A stretch of 64,000 nt of DNA from Burkholderiaceae bacterium (GCA_027493945.1 JAOSJU010000001.1:2786484-2850483), one strand, 5' to 3'. Shown: positions 19,709 through 29,673, numbered from the stretch's first letter. Numbers and translations: made by a program. The notes: generated by a model not told the origin, from the sequence alone.

Positions 19709-20236
19709 TCAGAGGACGCGCTGGATGGCTTCCCGAAGCTCGGCGGTCTTGAAACGCCCCAGCGTTCGCCATACGACGCTGCCGTCGCGGGAGAGGACGA
19801 CGGTGAAGGGAAGGGCACCCGCCGTGTTGCCCAGCCGGCGTACCAGTTCGAGGCCACTGTTGCCGGCAACGACCAGAGGATACCGCATCGGGGTCTTGCG
19901 CGAAAATTGGCCGATGTTGGCCGCCGAATCGATGCCGATGCCGATGATCTGCAGTCCGCGGCCGCGGAACTCGTCGCCGATGTCCGACAACTCCGGCATC
20001 TCCTCCACGCACGGCGGGCACCAGGTGGCCCAGAAGTTCACCACCGCGGGCTGGCGGCGCAGCGTGGCGAGTGCCGTCGGGCGGCCCTCGGCGTCGGGCA
20101 GCGTAAGTCCGTAGAGCAGTTCGATCGCCTCGCCGTCGGCGTCGCCGATCGTGTAGCGGCGCGAGGCCACCCAGGCGCCGAAGCCGCCGAAGCCGAGCGC
20201 GGACGCCCCCAGCGCGAGCCAGCGTCTGCGGTTCAT
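19709..20236 (-). CDS. TlpA/ResA-like thiol-disulfide oxidoreductase
   Basis: A 175-residue membrane-anchored or exported thioredoxin-fold protein. An Arg-rich start (MNRRRWLALGASALGFGG) resembles a Tat or signal-anchor sequence. The redox motif is WATWCPPCVEEMPEL, and the cis-Pro region is GALPFTVVLSRDG. Family members reduce apocytochrome c cysteines or support cytochrome oxidase assembly; the exact partner here is unknown. It overlaps the end of the upstream conserved gene by four bases and lies about 100 bases upstream of aroQ. Confidence 0.88.
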   Translation of the reverse strand: MNRRRWLALGASALGFGGFGAWVASRRYTIGDADGEAIELLYGLTLPDAEGRPTALATLRRQPAVVNFWATWCPPCVEEMPELSDIGDEFRGRGLQIIGIGIDSAANIGQFSRKTPMRYPLVVAGNSGLELVRRLGNTAGALPFTVVLSRDGSVVWRTLGRFKTAELREAIQRVL

Positions 20237-20820
20237 GCCTGGGCGAGCCGCTCGAGCAGCGCCGCGCGGTCGCCGCGCTCCGCGCCGGCCGGCCCCCCGC
20301 GGAGAGCGCCGCGCACGTCGTCGTGCGCGTACAGCGACAGCAGCACCGGCGCGTCGTCGAGATAGAAGCCGATCGCCTCGACCTCCGCGCCGCTGCGGAA
20401 GTGGGGCACCGTCGACACTTCGAAGTCGACGCCCTCGTTCAGCAGTTCCATCTCGACGTCCTTCGGGTTGTCATGGAACAGCTGCAGGTGGATCGGCGCG
20501 TGCTCGGTGACGACGCCCTTCCAGACCGCCCCGGTGAGGTAGGGGTGGAACGCCCGCAGCCGCTGCATCAGTGCCGCCGCGGTGCGCCGCCTGCGCGCGA
20601 CTCGCTGCGCGTGGTCGGCGTCGAACAATTCGAGGTGCTCGCGCAGCGCGGCGTCGATCTCGTCGTTGTCGGGAATCGAGCCCTTGGGCGCCGAGCGGTC
20701 GCCGAGCACCTGGCGCAGCGCCTTCTTCTTGGCGCCGGCGTAGTCGAGGCCGGAGTCGGCGATCAGGCGCGCAGCGGCGGCGGCGAGCTCGAGCCGCAGG
20801 GGGTCGGGAGCTTCGTGCAT
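20233..20820 (-). CDS. Conserved hypothetical protein, cytosolic
   Basis: A 195-residue soluble protein without signal or membrane segments. Notable segments are DYAGAKKKALRQVLGDRSAPKG near the N-terminus, a basic RVARRRRTAAALMQRL helix, and a mixed beta region HLQLFHDNPKDVEMELLNEGVDFEV. I recall a betaproteobacterial family of unknown function in this position, divergent from mpl and sometimes misnamed as a muramate ligase because of its neighbour. There is no ATP-binding motif, so that name is not supported. It overlaps tlpA by ATGA and diverges from mpl over 35 bases. Confidence 0.65.
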   Translation of the reverse strand: MHEAPDPLRLELAAAAARLIADSGLDYAGAKKKALRQVLGDRSAPKGSIPDNDEIDAALREHLELFDADHAQRVARRRRTAAALMQRLRAFHPYLTGAVWKGVVTEHAPIHLQLFHDNPKDVEMELLNEGVDFEVSTVPHFRSGAEVEAIGFYLDDAPVLLSLYAHDDVRGALRGGPAGAERGDRAALLERLAQA

Positions 20821-20855
20821 GTCTGTAGAATCCGTGGCTCGCCATTATCGCTCCG

Positions 20856-22217
20856 ATGCACATCCACATCCTCGGCATCTGCGGCACCTTCATGGGCGGC
20901 ATCGCCGCGATCGCCACCCGGGCCGGCCACCGCGTCACGGGTTGCGACGCCAACGTCTATCCGCCGATGAGCGACCAGCTGCGCTCGCTCGGCATCGAAC
21001 TGGTCGAGGGCTTCGACGCGTCGCAGCTGGCCATCCGCCCAGACCTCTGGGTGGTCGGCAACGTCGTCTCGCGCGGCAATCCGCTGATCGAGGCGATTCT
21101 CGATGCGCGCGAGCCCTACACCTCCGGCCCGCAGTGGCTCGCCGAGCAAGTGCTGCGCACGAAGTGGGTGCTCGCAGTCGCCGGGACCCACGGCAAGACG
21201 ACCACTGCATCGATGTTGGCCTGGATCCTCGAGGCCGCGGGGCGCGAGCCGGGATTCCTGATCGGTGGCGTGCCGGGGAACTTCCCGGTGTCGGCGCGGC
21301 TGGGCGCCAGCGAGCTGTTCGTCATCGAGGCCGACGAGTACGACACCGCGTTTTTCGACAAGCGCTCGAAGTTCGTGCACTACCGCCCTCGCACTGCGGT
21401 GTTGAACAACCTCGAGTTCGATCACGCCGACATCTTCCCGGATCTCGCGGCAATCGAGACCCAATTCCATCACCTGGTGCGCACTGTGCCGCGCAACGGC
21501 CGGCTCGTGGTCAATGCGACCGAGCCCGCGCTGGAGCGTGTGCTGGCGCGAGGGTCGTGGAGCGAGCGCGAGGATTTCCTGTCGCCGCAAGGGTGGTCGC
21601 TCGACCGGATCGAAGAACAGCCGGAAGCGACTTCGTTCGACGTGCGCTTCGGCGAGCGGCCTCTCGGCCGATGCCGCCTGGCCCTGTCGGGCGCGCACAG
21701 CCGCGCCAATGCCCTGGCGGCGATCGCCGCCGCGCGCCACGCCGGGGTCGAGCCGGCGCGTGCCATCGAAGCGCTGGGCGAATTCGGCGGCGTGCGCCGG
21801 CGGCTGGAACTGCGGGGCCGCGCGGGCGGCGTCGCGGTGATCGACGATTTCGCCCACCACCCGACCGCGATCGCCACGACGCTGTCGGGTCTTCGCGAAC
21901 GCCTGGGGGCGTCGGCGCGCATCCTCGCGGTGCTCGAGCCGCGTTCGAACACGATGAAGCTGGGCACGATGGCGGCGCAACTGCCGGCCAGCCTGGCCGC
22001 TGCCGACCAGGTGTTCTGCTACAGCGGCGGACTGGGCTGGAACGTAGCGGCCGCGCTGGCGCCGCTCGGCGCGCGCGCGGCGGTCGAGCCCGACTTCGAA
22101 CGGCTGGTCGCCGCGGTCGTCGCGGCGGCGCGGCCGGGCGACACGATCCTGGTGATGAGCAACGGCGGCTTCGGCGGCATCCACCAGCGCCTGCTCGACG
22201 CGCTGGCGGGGCGCTGA
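20856..22217 (+). CDS. mpl: UDP-N-acetylmuramate:L-alanyl-gamma-D-glutamyl-meso-diaminopimelate ligase Mpl
   Basis: A 453-residue Mur-ligase family enzyme that joins recycled murein tripeptide to UDP-MurNAc. The N-terminus MHIHILGICGTFMGGIA is diagnostic of Mpl. The ATP loop is VAGTHGKTTTASMLAW, followed by EADEYDTAFFDKRSKFVHY, LNNLEFDHADIF, LSGAHSRANALAAIAAA and DDFAHHPTAIATTL. Together with AmpD, also encoded in this window, it indicates a complete muropeptide recycling route. It is followed one base later by the yqiA-like gene. Confidence 0.96.
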   Translation: MHIHILGICGTFMGGIAAIATRAGHRVTGCDANVYPPMSDQLRSLGIELVEGFDASQLAIRPDLWVVGNVVSRGNPLIEAILDAREPYTSGPQWLAEQVLRTKWVLAVAGTHGKTTTASMLAWILEAAGREPGFLIGGVPGNFPVSARLGASELFVIEADEYDTAFFDKRSKFVHYRPRTAVLNNLEFDHADIFPDLAAIETQFHHLVRTVPRNGRLVVNATEPALERVLARGSWSEREDFLSPQGWSLDRIEEQPEATSFDVRFGERPLGRCRLALSGAHSRANALAAIAAARHAGVEPARAIEALGEFGGVRRRLELRGRAGGVAVIDDFAHHPTAIATTLSGLRERLGASARILAVLEPRSNTMKLGTMAAQLPASLAAADQVFCYSGGLGWNVAAALAPLGARAAVEPDFERLVAAVVAAARPGDTILVMSNGGFGGIHQRLLDALAGR

Positions 22218-22218
22218 G

Positions 22219-22839
22219 ATGCGCGCGAGCGCGCGGTCGCGCCTCGTCTATCTCCACGGGTTTCGCTCGTCGCCGCAGTCGTTCAAGGCGCGGTTGCTCG
22301 GGGAGCGGCTCGCCGGGCTCGGGCTCGCGGAGCGCTTTGCCTGCCCGCAGCTGCCGGCCTCGCCGGCCGCGGCGGTCGACCTGGTGCTGCGCGAAATCGC
22401 CCCGGGGCCCGCCGACACGCTGGTGGGCAGCTCGCTGGGCGGGTACTACGCGACCTGGTTCGCCGAGCGCAGCGGCTGCCGCGCGGTGCTGCTCAATCCG
22501 GCCGTCTTTCCTGCACGCGACCTCGCCGCCCATACCGGCGCGCAGCGGATGTACCACAGCGACGACGAGTTCGTCTTCGAGTCGCGCTATCTCGGCGAAC
22601 TGGCGCAGCTCGAGGCCGCGCCGAGCCGCCTCGAGCGCTACCTGCTGATCGCGGCCAGGGGCGACGAACTGCTCGACTGGCGGGAGATGGTCGCGAAGTA
22701 CCGCGGCGCCCCGACGATCCTGCTCGACGGCGGCGACCACGGGCTGTCGGAGTTTTCCGCGCTCGTCGACCGGGTCCTGGCTTTTGCGGGCATGGTCGGC
22801 GGCGCAAGCGATTCGAACCCTCCTGCGGAGCAGACATGA
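22219..22839 (+). CDS. YqiA-like alpha/beta-hydrolase (esterase)
   Basis: A 206-residue small esterase of the UPF0227/YqiA family. It opens with [19 protein letters not shown], has the nucleophile elbow [14 protein letters not shown] (Ser of GSSLGG) and ends with the catalytic Asp/His region [13 protein letters not shown] ... [10 protein letters not shown]. The physiological ester is unknown. The pairing with mpl is common in betaproteobacteria. The last four bases overlap the start of the SDR gene. Confidence 0.85.
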   Translation: MRASARSRLVYLHGFRSSPQSFKARLLGERLAGLGLAERFACPQLPASPAAAVDLVLREIAPGPADTLVGSSLGGYYATWFAERSGCRAVLLNPAVFPARDLAAHTGAQRMYHSDDEFVFESRYLGELAQLEAAPSRLERYLLIAARGDELLDWREMVAKYRGAPTILLDGGDHGLSEFSALVDRVLAFAGMVGGASDSNPPAEQT

Positions 22840-23576
22840 GACTGAAGGACAAGGTGGCGATCATCACCGGGGCGACCGGCGGGATCGGGATGGCGACCGC
22901 GCGCAAGTTCGCACGCGAGGGCGCCCGCGTGGTGATTGCCGACCTCGACGCCGGGCGCGTCGAGGCCGCCCGCGCGGAGATCGCCGCAACGGGCGCGCAG
23001 ACCCTGGGCGTGCGGCTCGACGTGACCGACGCAGCCAGCGTCGCGGCGATGGTCGAGGCGGTGAAGGCGGCCTGGGGCCGCATCGATTGCCTGCTGAACA
23101 ATGCCGGCATCACGCAGGACGCCAGGCTGGTGAAGATGAGTGCCGGGCAGTTCGACCGCGTGATCGAGGTGAACCTGAAGGGGGTGTTCCTGTGCACCCA
23201 GGCAGTCGCCGACACGATGATCGCGCAGGGCTCGGGGGTCATCCTGAATGCCTCGTCGGTGGTCGGCCTGTACGGCAATTTCGGGCAGACGAACTATGCG
23301 GCGACCAAGGCGGGGCTGATCGGCTTCACCAAGACCTGGGCGCGCGAACTGGGCCCGAAGGGGGTGCGCGCGATCGCCGTGTGCCCGGGCTTCGTCGTCA
23401 CGCCGATTCTCGACTCGATTCCGCCGGCGGTCATGCAGAAGATGGTCGAGAAAGTGCCGCTGGGCCGCCTCGGGCAGCCCGACGAAATCGCCAACGTCTA
23501 CGCGTTCCTCGCCTCGGACGAGGCGTCCTACATCAATGGCGCGGTGATCGAGGTCTCGGGCGGGATCATGCTGTAG
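22836..23576 (+). CDS. Short-chain dehydrogenase: 3-oxoacyl-ACP / acetoacetyl-CoA reductase-like
   Basis: A 246-residue classical SDR. The NADP-binding motif is [12 protein letters not shown], then NNAG, the catalytic Ser in [14 protein letters not shown] and YAATK. The tight match to FabG/PhaB-type enzymes is clear, but separating fatty-acid (FabG) from polyhydroxybutyrate (PhaB) function needs phylogeny. No phaC or acp gene is nearby, so I give no symbol. Its ATG overlaps the esterase stop. Confidence 0.85.
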   Translation: MRLKDKVAIITGATGGIGMATARKFAREGARVVIADLDAGRVEAARAEIAATGAQTLGVRLDVTDAASVAAMVEAVKAAWGRIDCLLNNAGITQDARLVKMSAGQFDRVIEVNLKGVFLCTQAVADTMIAQGSGVILNASSVVGLYGNFGQTNYAATKAGLIGFTKTWARELGPKGVRAIAVCPGFVVTPILDSIPPAVMQKMVEKVPLGRLGQPDEIANVYAFLASDEASYINGAVIEVSGGIML

Positions 23577-23601
23577 GGGCGGCTCTATAATCGACCGCCT
23601 G

Positions 23602-25557
23602 ATGAAGCACCTCCTGTTCGACGACAACGGCGAGTTCCGGGCGGGTTCGACCCTGTCCGAGGCGGGCGCCAGCCTTCAGGTCGAACTGGCCAGCGGCAAG
23701 CGCGTCAAGATCAAGTCGGCACAGGTCCTGCTGCGGTTCGACGCGTCGTCCCCCGATGCGCTGCTGCCTGCCGCGCGCAAGCTGGCCGAGGACATCGACA
23801 CCGATTTCCTGTGGGAGTGCGCGCCGCAGCAGGAATTCGGCTTCGAGGAACTCGCGCGCGACTACTTCGGCCATGCGCCCGGGCCGGTCGAAGCCACCGC
23901 GTTGCTGCTGAAGCTGCACGGCGCGCCGGTGCACTTCCATCGCAAGGGCCGCGGCCGCTTCCGGCCCGCGCCGCCCGAGACGCTGAAGGTGGCGCTGGCG
24001 GCGATCGAGCGACGCCGCCAGCAGGAAGAGACGATCGAGGCGCAGGCGCAGGCGATGGTGGCCGGCGAGTTGCCGCCGGAGATCGCCGCGCAGGCCGCGC
24101 AACTGGTGTCGCGGCCCGACAAGTCGTCGCTCGCCTGGAAGGCGCTCGATCGTGCGCTCGCGCTCACGCGGCAAACGCCCGATCGGCTGCTGCTGTCGCT
24201 CGGCGCCTTCGATTCGGCGCGCAGCCTGCACGTGGCGCGCTTCGCCGCCGAATATTTTCCGCACGGCTTCGGCTTCGCCGCGCACGGCGACGCGCTGGCC
24301 GGCGTGGCGGCGCGGCTCGCCGCACTTCCACTGGCCCAGGTCGAGGCGTTCTCGATCGACGATTCGACCACCACCGAGATCGACGACTGCCTGTCGGTGC
24401 AGCCACTGGCCGGCGGACGCTGGCGCGTCGGCGTGCACATCGCCGCGCCGGGCCTGGCGATCGCGCCGGGCAACGGCCTCGACGCGCTGGCGCGCGAGCG
24501 CATGTCCACGATCTACATGCCGGGCGACAAGGTCACGATGCTGCCCGAGCCGGTCATCGCCGCGTTCTCGCTCGATGCCGGCCGCGAGGTGCCGGTACTC
24601 TCGCTCTACGCCGACCTCGATGCGCAGGGCGAGCGCATCGTGTCGCGCTTTTCGCGTGCCGAGCGCGTGCGCGTGGTCGACAACCTCCGCCACGACCTGC
24701 TCGACGGCGCGCTGGGCGAGCAGGCGCTCGACGAGGATGCGCTCGGAGGCGATGCGCCGATCGACCATCCGCTGGGCGAAGCCCTGCGCGTGCTCTGGCG
24801 CCTGACGCTGGCGCTCGGCGCGCAGCGCGAGCGCGTGCGCGGCAAGCCCGAGCCGCGCGCCAGGGCCGACTTCAACTTCTACGTGGAGCGCGCCAACGGC
24901 GACGAGCGCGTGCGCATCGTGCAGCGCCGCCGCGATGCGCCGCTCGACCGCATCGTCGCCGAGATGATGATCCTCGCCAACAGCGAGTGGGCGCTGATGC
25001 TCGCCGACCACGGCGTGCCCGGCGTCTATCGCTCGCAGCAGGCCGGTCGCGTGAAGACCGGCACGCACCCGCTGCCGCACCAGGCGCTCGGCGTGCAGCA
25101 GTACATGTGGACGACCTCGCCGCTGCGCCGCTACGCCGACCTGGTCAACCAGCGGCAGCTGCTCGCGGTGCTCGCCGGCGAGAAGCCGCCGTTCGGCCAG
25201 AACGACGCGGAGCTGTTCTCGATCATCAGTGCGTTCGAGGCGCGCTACGCCGCGTACATCGACTTCCAGCACCGGATGGAGCGCTACTGGTGCCTGCGCT
25301 GGGTCGGGCAGGAGGGGCTGCGCCGCGCCGAGGCGGTCGCGGTGCGCGACGACCTGATGCGACTGGCCGACGCGCCGCTCTTTTTCAGGCTGCCGGGCGC
25401 GCCGGCGATCGCGCCGGGGCGCCACGTCGTGGTCGACCTGCTCGCCACCGACGAGCTGGACCTGTCGGTCGAGGCGCGCTTCGTCGAATTCGGTGCCGCG
25501 CCCGATGCGGGCGCGCCGCTCGACGACGAGGATGCGCTCGTCGGGCAGGTGGCATGA
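23602..25557 (+). CDS. RNB-domain exoribonuclease (RNase II/R family, short form)
   Basis: A 651-residue protein with the RNB catalytic core: SIDDSTTTEIDDCLSVQ (metal-binding aspartates), then HIAAPGLAIAPGN and STIYMPGDKVTMLPE. The C-terminal HPLPHQALGVQQYMWTTSPLRRYADLVNQRQL is the RNA-anchoring motif. The cold-shock and S1 domains look reduced compared with E. coli RNase II/R, typical of the betaproteobacterial 'RNB domain-containing ribonuclease'. It processively degrades RNA 3'-to-5'. It lies upstream of tonB and aroE in a conserved group. Confidence 0.88.
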   Translation: MKHLLFDDNGEFRAGSTLSEAGASLQVELASGKRVKIKSAQVLLRFDASSPDALLPAARKLAEDIDTDFLWECAPQQEFGFEELARDYFGHAPGPVEATALLLKLHGAPVHFHRKGRGRFRPAPPETLKVALAAIERRRQQEETIEAQAQAMVAGELPPEIAAQAAQLVSRPDKSSLAWKALDRALALTRQTPDRLLLSLGAFDSARSLHVARFAAEYFPHGFGFAAHGDALAGVAARLAALPLAQVEAFSIDDSTTTEIDDCLSVQPLAGGRWRVGVHIAAPGLAIAPGNGLDALARERMSTIYMPGDKVTMLPEPVIAAFSLDAGREVPVLSLYADLDAQGERIVSRFSRAERVRVVDNLRHDLLDGALGEQALDEDALGGDAPIDHPLGEALRVLWRLTLALGAQRERVRGKPEPRARADFNFYVERANGDERVRIVQRRRDAPLDRIVAEMMILANSEWALMLADHGVPGVYRSQQAGRVKTGTHPLPHQALGVQQYMWTTSPLRRYADLVNQRQLLAVLAGEKPPFGQNDAELFSIISAFEARYAAYIDFQHRMERYWCLRWVGQEGLRRAEAVAVRDDLMRLADAPLFFRLPGAPAIAPGRHVVVDLLATDELDLSVEARFVEFGAAPDAGAPLDDEDALVGQVA

Positions 25558-25582
25558 CGGCCGGCCGCGAGGCGCACGCGCG

Positions 25583-26497
25583 ATGAGACTCGTCCTGGTC
25601 GACTGGCCGCGCCACCTGTCGCCGTCCGGGCTGTGGCGCCGCGATCCGCTGGCGTTCGCGATCGTCGTGTCGGTGCTGCTGCATGCGCTGGCGCTCACGC
25701 TGCGCTTTGCGCCGCCGGCGCCGCTGAAGCCCGCACCGATCGATCCGCAGCTCGAAGTGATCCTGCTCAACGCGCGCACCGACGCGAAGCCCTTGCAGCC
25801 CGAAGTGGCGGCACAGGTGAGCATGCAGGGCGGCGGCGACCGCGACACCGGGCGCGCGCGTTCGCCGCTGCCGGCCGAACTGCAGGCGCGCGAGGGCGAA
25901 GACCTGGTGCTGCGCCGCAAGCGCGTGGCCGAGCTCGAGGCTCAGCAGCGCAAGCTGCTGGCGCTCTCGCGCGGGCCCCAGGCGCTGGTGCGCGAGGGCG
26001 AGCGCTCCGACGAGCCGCGCGCGGCCGCCTCCGGCGACGACGAGCGGGAGGTCGACGCGGTGATCGCCCGGCTGCAGGCGCAGATCGACCGGCAGGTCTC
26101 CGACTACAACAAGCGGCCCAAGCGGCTCACCTACGGCGTGAACGCGGTCGGCGTCAGCTACGCGCGCTACGTCGACGACTGGGCCGCGCGCATCGAGAAG
26201 CTGGGTACCGAGCGCTATCCGCCGGAGGCGCGCGGACGCATGTACGACTCGCTGATCATCACGGTGGAGATCGACAAGCACGGCAACGTGGTCGACGTGA
26301 TCGTCAACCGCAAGTCGAAATACGAGGCGCTCAACCGGGCGGTCAGGCAGATCGTCCATGCGGGCGCGCCGTACGAGCGGTTCACGTCCGAGATGGCGCG
26401 CGAAGGCGACATCCTGCAGATCGTGCGCACCTGGACCTTCACCAACGACACGCTCGAAACCGCGTCGCTGCGCCCCTCCGGGGCCAAACACCGATGA
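25583..26497 (+). CDS. Energy transducer TonB-like protein
   Basis: A 304-residue protein with a cytoplasmic basic N-terminus, one transmembrane helix (FAIVVSVLLHALALTLRF, with the SxxxH pattern of TonB), a Pro/charged periplasmic spacer containing a coiled-coil-like stretch (LRRKRVAELEAQQRKLLAL), and a C-terminal TonB domain (TERYPPEARGRMYDSLIITVEI split by a loop, ending DILQIVRTWTF). No exbB/exbD lies next to it. It is an atypical TonB whose receptor partners are unknown. Its stop overlaps aroE (ATGA). Confidence 0.82.
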   Translation: MRLVLVDWPRHLSPSGLWRRDPLAFAIVVSVLLHALALTLRFAPPAPLKPAPIDPQLEVILLNARTDAKPLQPEVAAQVSMQGGGDRDTGRARSPLPAELQAREGEDLVLRRKRVAELEAQQRKLLALSRGPQALVREGERSDEPRAAASGDDEREVDAVIARLQAQIDRQVSDYNKRPKRLTYGVNAVGVSYARYVDDWAARIEKLGTERYPPEARGRMYDSLIITVEIDKHGNVVDVIVNRKSKYEALNRAVRQIVHAGAPYERFTSEMAREGDILQIVRTWTFTNDTLETASLRPSGAKHR

Positions 26498-27366
26498 GCG
26501 ATCGCTACGCGGTGATCGGCAACCCGGTCGCGCACAGCCGCTCGCCGTCGATCCATGCGCGCTTCGCGAAACAGACCGGCCAGGACATCGAGTACGGGCG
26601 GCTGCTCGCACCGCTCGACGGCTTCGTCGAGGCGGTCGAGCGCTTTCGCGACGCGGGCGGCCGCGGCCTGAACGTCACGCTGCCGTTCAAGCTCGAAGCC
26701 TTCGCCTGGGCGGCGCGGCGCAGCGGGCGCGCGCAGCTCGCCGGCGCGGTCAACACCCTGCGCTTCGATCGCGATGGCGCCCGGGGCGACAACACCGACG
26801 GCGCGGGCCTGGTGCGCGACCTCGAAGACCGGCTCGGCCTGGCGCTCGCGGGACGCTCGGTGCTCATCCTCGGCGCCGGCGGCGCCACGCGCGGCGTGAT
26901 CGGGCCGCTGCTCGAAGCGGGCGTGGCCCGGCTGACGATCGCCAACCGCACGCCGTCGCGCGCGATCGAGCTGGTCGACGATTTCCTGCGGGCGGCCGAA
27001 AGCCGCGCGCCGGCCGGTAGCGCGTTGCCCGGAACGCCATTGCCGGCCGGCCGGCTGCGCGGCTGCGGCTTCGACGACGCCGGCGGCGGCCACGACCTGG
27101 TGGTGAACGCGACCTCGGCGGGGCTCGCAGGCGAGCGGCTGCCGATCGCCGACGCGTTGCTCGCCGGCGCCGTTCTCGCCTACGACATGTTCTACGCGGC
27201 GCGCGAGACCGCGTTCGTCGCGCAGGCGCTTGCGGCCGGCTGCCCGCGCGCCTGCGACGGGCTCGGCATGCTGGTCGAGCAGGCGGCCGAGTCGTTCCTC
27301 GCCTGGCGCGGCGTGCGCCCGCTCACCGCCCCGGTCTACGAGGCGCTGCGCGCCGAGGCCGCCTGA
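26494..27366 (+). CDS. aroE: Shikimate dehydrogenase AroE
   Basis: A 290-residue NADP-dependent enzyme of the shikimate pathway. It shows the substrate site VIGNPVAHSRSPSIHARFA, the catalytic Lys in LNVTLPFKLEAF, NTDGAGLVRDL, the dinucleotide fold LILGAGGATRGVI, NRTPSRA and the C-terminal DGLGMLVEQAAESFLAW. It is intact. With aroQ and the DAHP synthase gene, three shikimate-pathway steps lie in this window, though in separate operons. Confidence 0.97.
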   Translation: MSDRYAVIGNPVAHSRSPSIHARFAKQTGQDIEYGRLLAPLDGFVEAVERFRDAGGRGLNVTLPFKLEAFAWAARRSGRAQLAGAVNTLRFDRDGARGDNTDGAGLVRDLEDRLGLALAGRSVLILGAGGATRGVIGPLLEAGVARLTIANRTPSRAIELVDDFLRAAESRAPAGSALPGTPLPAGRLRGCGFDDAGGGHDLVVNATSAGLAGERLPIADALLAGAVLAYDMFYAARETAFVAQALAAGCPRACDGLGMLVEQAAESFLAWRGVRPLTAPVYEALRAEAA

Positions 27367-27374
27367 GCCCCGCA

Positions 27375-28098
27375 GTGGCGCGACGCGCAACGCGGTTGCC
27401 GTGGCGGCGCGTGCTGCGCGTCGCCGCGCTGACGGCGCTGCTGGGGGTGACCGCGCTGCTCGCGCTGCAGCTGTGGTTCTTCGCGCACGTGCTGTGGTGG
27501 AACTTCTTCGATCCGGGGCAGACGCCGTTCATGAGGCGCGAGCTGGCGCGCCTGCACGAAGCCGGCCCGCGCCGCACGCTGCGCCATCGGTGGGTGCCCT
27601 ACGCGCAGATCTCGGTGCACCTGAAGCGCGCGGTGATCGCCGCCGAGGATGCGAATTTCACGGCCCACGACGGCGTCGGACTGGGACGCGATCGAGCGCG
27701 CCTACGAGCAGAACCGGCGGCGCGGGCGCGTGGTGCGCGGCGGCTCGACGATCACGATGCAGCTCGCCAAGAACCTGTTCCTGTCGGGCGAGCGCAGCTA
27801 CCTGCGAAAGGGCCAGGAGCTGGTGATCGCCTACATGATCGAGACGGTGATGACGAAGCGCCGCATTCTCGAGCTGTACCTCAACGTCGCGGAATGGGGC
27901 GTCGGTGTGTTCGGCGCGGAGGCCGGCGCGCGGCACCACTTCGGCGTGTCGGCGGTGCAACTGGAACCCTGGCAAGCGGCCCGGATGGCGGCGATGCTGC
28001 CGCGGCCGCGCTACTATGACGCCAACCGCGGATCGCCGGCGCTCGCCCGGCGCACCGCGATCGTCGGCCGCTGGATGGGTTCGGTCGATCCCCCCTGA
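27375..28098 (+). CDS. mtgA: Monofunctional biosynthetic peptidoglycan transglycosylase MtgA, one frameshift
   Basis: A membrane-anchored GT51 glycosyltransferase that polymerises lipid II. GTG start, one N-terminal transmembrane helix, then the GT51 motifs AVIAAEDANFTAHDG (catalytic Glu), RRGRVVRGGSTITMQLAKNL, KGQELVIAYMIE and RILELYLNVAEWG. Around 27678-27679 there is one G too many; removing it gives AHDGVDWDAIERAYEQN, the family sequence. About 240 residues when repaired. It follows aroE by eight bases. Confidence 0.9.
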
Positions 28099-28109
28099 CT
28101 GCGCGACCC

Positions 28110-29630
28110 ATGGCCGATCAAGACGCCGAGTTCCGGGCCGACCTGGCCGACGAACGCCCCGACGAAGCGCCGGCCATCGTGCAGCCGCGCGACCCGGAGC
28201 AGGCATCGCGCGCGCTCGCCGAAGTCCAGGAGCTGCTGCGCCGCCACGACCAGGCGCTGGAGGCGATCCGGCAACGCCAGGGCGAGGCGGAGGAGCGCCC
28301 GGAGGCGGCCGGGCCGCTGCAGGATCGCCAGTACCTCGACGGCCTGCGCGCGCGGCTCGACGCGCTGCACCCGGCCGACGTCGCGTTCATCCTCGAAGCG
28401 CTGCCGTTCGAGCAGCGGATGATCGTCTGGGACCTGGTCAAGGCCGAGCGCGACGGCGAAATCCTGCTCGAGGTTTCGGAGTCGGTGCGCGAATCGCTGA
28501 TCCGCTCGATGGATCGCGAGGAGCTGGTCGACGCCGTCGAGACGCTCGACGCTGCCGATATCGCCGAGCTCGCGCCCGACCTGCCGACCGACGTCGTCGA
28601 GGAAGTCCGCCGCGGCCTCACGCAGGAAGAGCGCGAGCAGCTGCGCGCATCGATGTCGTTCCCCGAGGGCTCGGTGGGCGAGTTGATGGACTTCGAAGCG
28701 GTCACCGTGCAGCGCGGCTACACGCTGGACATGGTGCTGCGCGAGTTGCGCCGACTCGAGGAGCTTCCCGACCACACCGACCAGGTCTACGTGGTCGACG
28801 AGCGCGGCGAGCTGGTCGGCGGCCTTTCGCTCGACCGGCTGCTGATCAACCAGCCCGACGTGCTGGTCGAGGACGTGATGCGCCGCGACCTGCTGACGCT
28901 GCAGCCGCTGGAAGATGCCAGCGAGGCGGCGCACGCGTTCGAGCGCTACGACCTCGTGTCGGCGCCGGTGGTCGATCCGCGCAACCGCGTCATCGGCCGC
29001 GTCACGGTGGCCGAGGTGCTCGACCTGATCCGCGAGGAGGGCGAGTCCGAGATGCTCGCCAAGGCCGGCCTGCGCGAGGAGGAAGACCTGTTCGCGGGGG
29101 TCTGGGCCTCGGCGAAGAACCGCTGGCTGTGGCTGGCGCTGAACCTGTGCACCGCGTTCTTCGCGTCGCGCGTGATCAGCGCCTTCGACGGCACGATCGA
29201 GCGCGTGGTGGCGCTCGCCACGCTGATGCCGATCGTCGCCGGCATCGCCGGCAACTCGGGCAACCAGACGATGACGCTGATCATCCGTTCGATCGCGCTG
29301 GGACAGGTGACGATGTCCAACGCGCGCCGGCTGCTGCTGAAGGAGCTGGCGATCGCCGCGCTCAACGGACTGGTCTGGGGCGGCGCCGCGGGGCTGGTCG
29401 CCTGGCTGCTCTATCGCGACACGCCGTACGGCGTGCTGCTCGGCCTGACGATGATGGTGGCGGTGGTGCTGAACCTGCTGGTCGGGGCGCTGATCGCGCT
29501 GGCCGTGCCGATGGTGCTCGAGCGCCTCGGCCGCGACCCGGCGATCGGCTCGTCGGTGCTGCTCACCTTCAGCACCGACAGCATGGGGTTCCTGATCTTC
29601 CTCGGGCTGGCGACGCTGCTGTTCCGGTAG
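28110..29630 (+). CDS. mgtE: MgtE-family magnesium transporter
   Basis: A 506-residue protein with full family architecture. The MgtE N domain (about 80-185, DALHPADVAFILEALPFEQR; LTQEEREQLRASMSFPEGSVGELM) is followed by two CBS domains (about 190-310), the plug helix and five transmembrane helices from NRWLWLALNLCTAFFA. The pore motif region is IVAGIAGNSGNQTMTLIIRS. In this family the cytosolic domains gate the channel by Mg2+ level. No Mg riboswitch is visible in the 11-base gap after mtgA. Confidence 0.93.
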   Translation: MADQDAEFRADLADERPDEAPAIVQPRDPEQASRALAEVQELLRRHDQALEAIRQRQGEAEERPEAAGPLQDRQYLDGLRARLDALHPADVAFILEALPFEQRMIVWDLVKAERDGEILLEVSESVRESLIRSMDREELVDAVETLDAADIAELAPDLPTDVVEEVRRGLTQEEREQLRASMSFPEGSVGELMDFEAVTVQRGYTLDMVLRELRRLEELPDHTDQVYVVDERGELVGGLSLDRLLINQPDVLVEDVMRRDLLTLQPLEDASEAAHAFERYDLVSAPVVDPRNRVIGRVTVAEVLDLIREEGESEMLAKAGLREEEDLFAGVWASAKNRWLWLALNLCTAFFASRVISAFDGTIERVVALATLMPIVAGIAGNSGNQTMTLIIRSIALGQVTMSNARRLLLKELAIAALNGLVWGGAAGLVAWLLYRDTPYGVLLGLTMMVAVVLNLLVGALIALAVPMVLERLGRDPAIGSSVLLTFSTDSMGFLIFLGLATLLFR

Positions 29631-29673
29631 CGCGAACGGGCCCCGGGGCCGCCGTCGCGCGCGACCGCGGCCA

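Noticed and set aside
20233..20820. Muramate-alanine ligase for the conserved protein divergent from mpl
   Set aside because: No ATP-binding loop or Mur-ligase motif is present; the name would be inherited only from the neighbour.
23566..25920. Minus-strand frame of about 780 codons opposite the RNB nuclease
   Set aside because: It lies antisense to a gene with clear catalytic motifs, and its own translation is low-complexity and basic.
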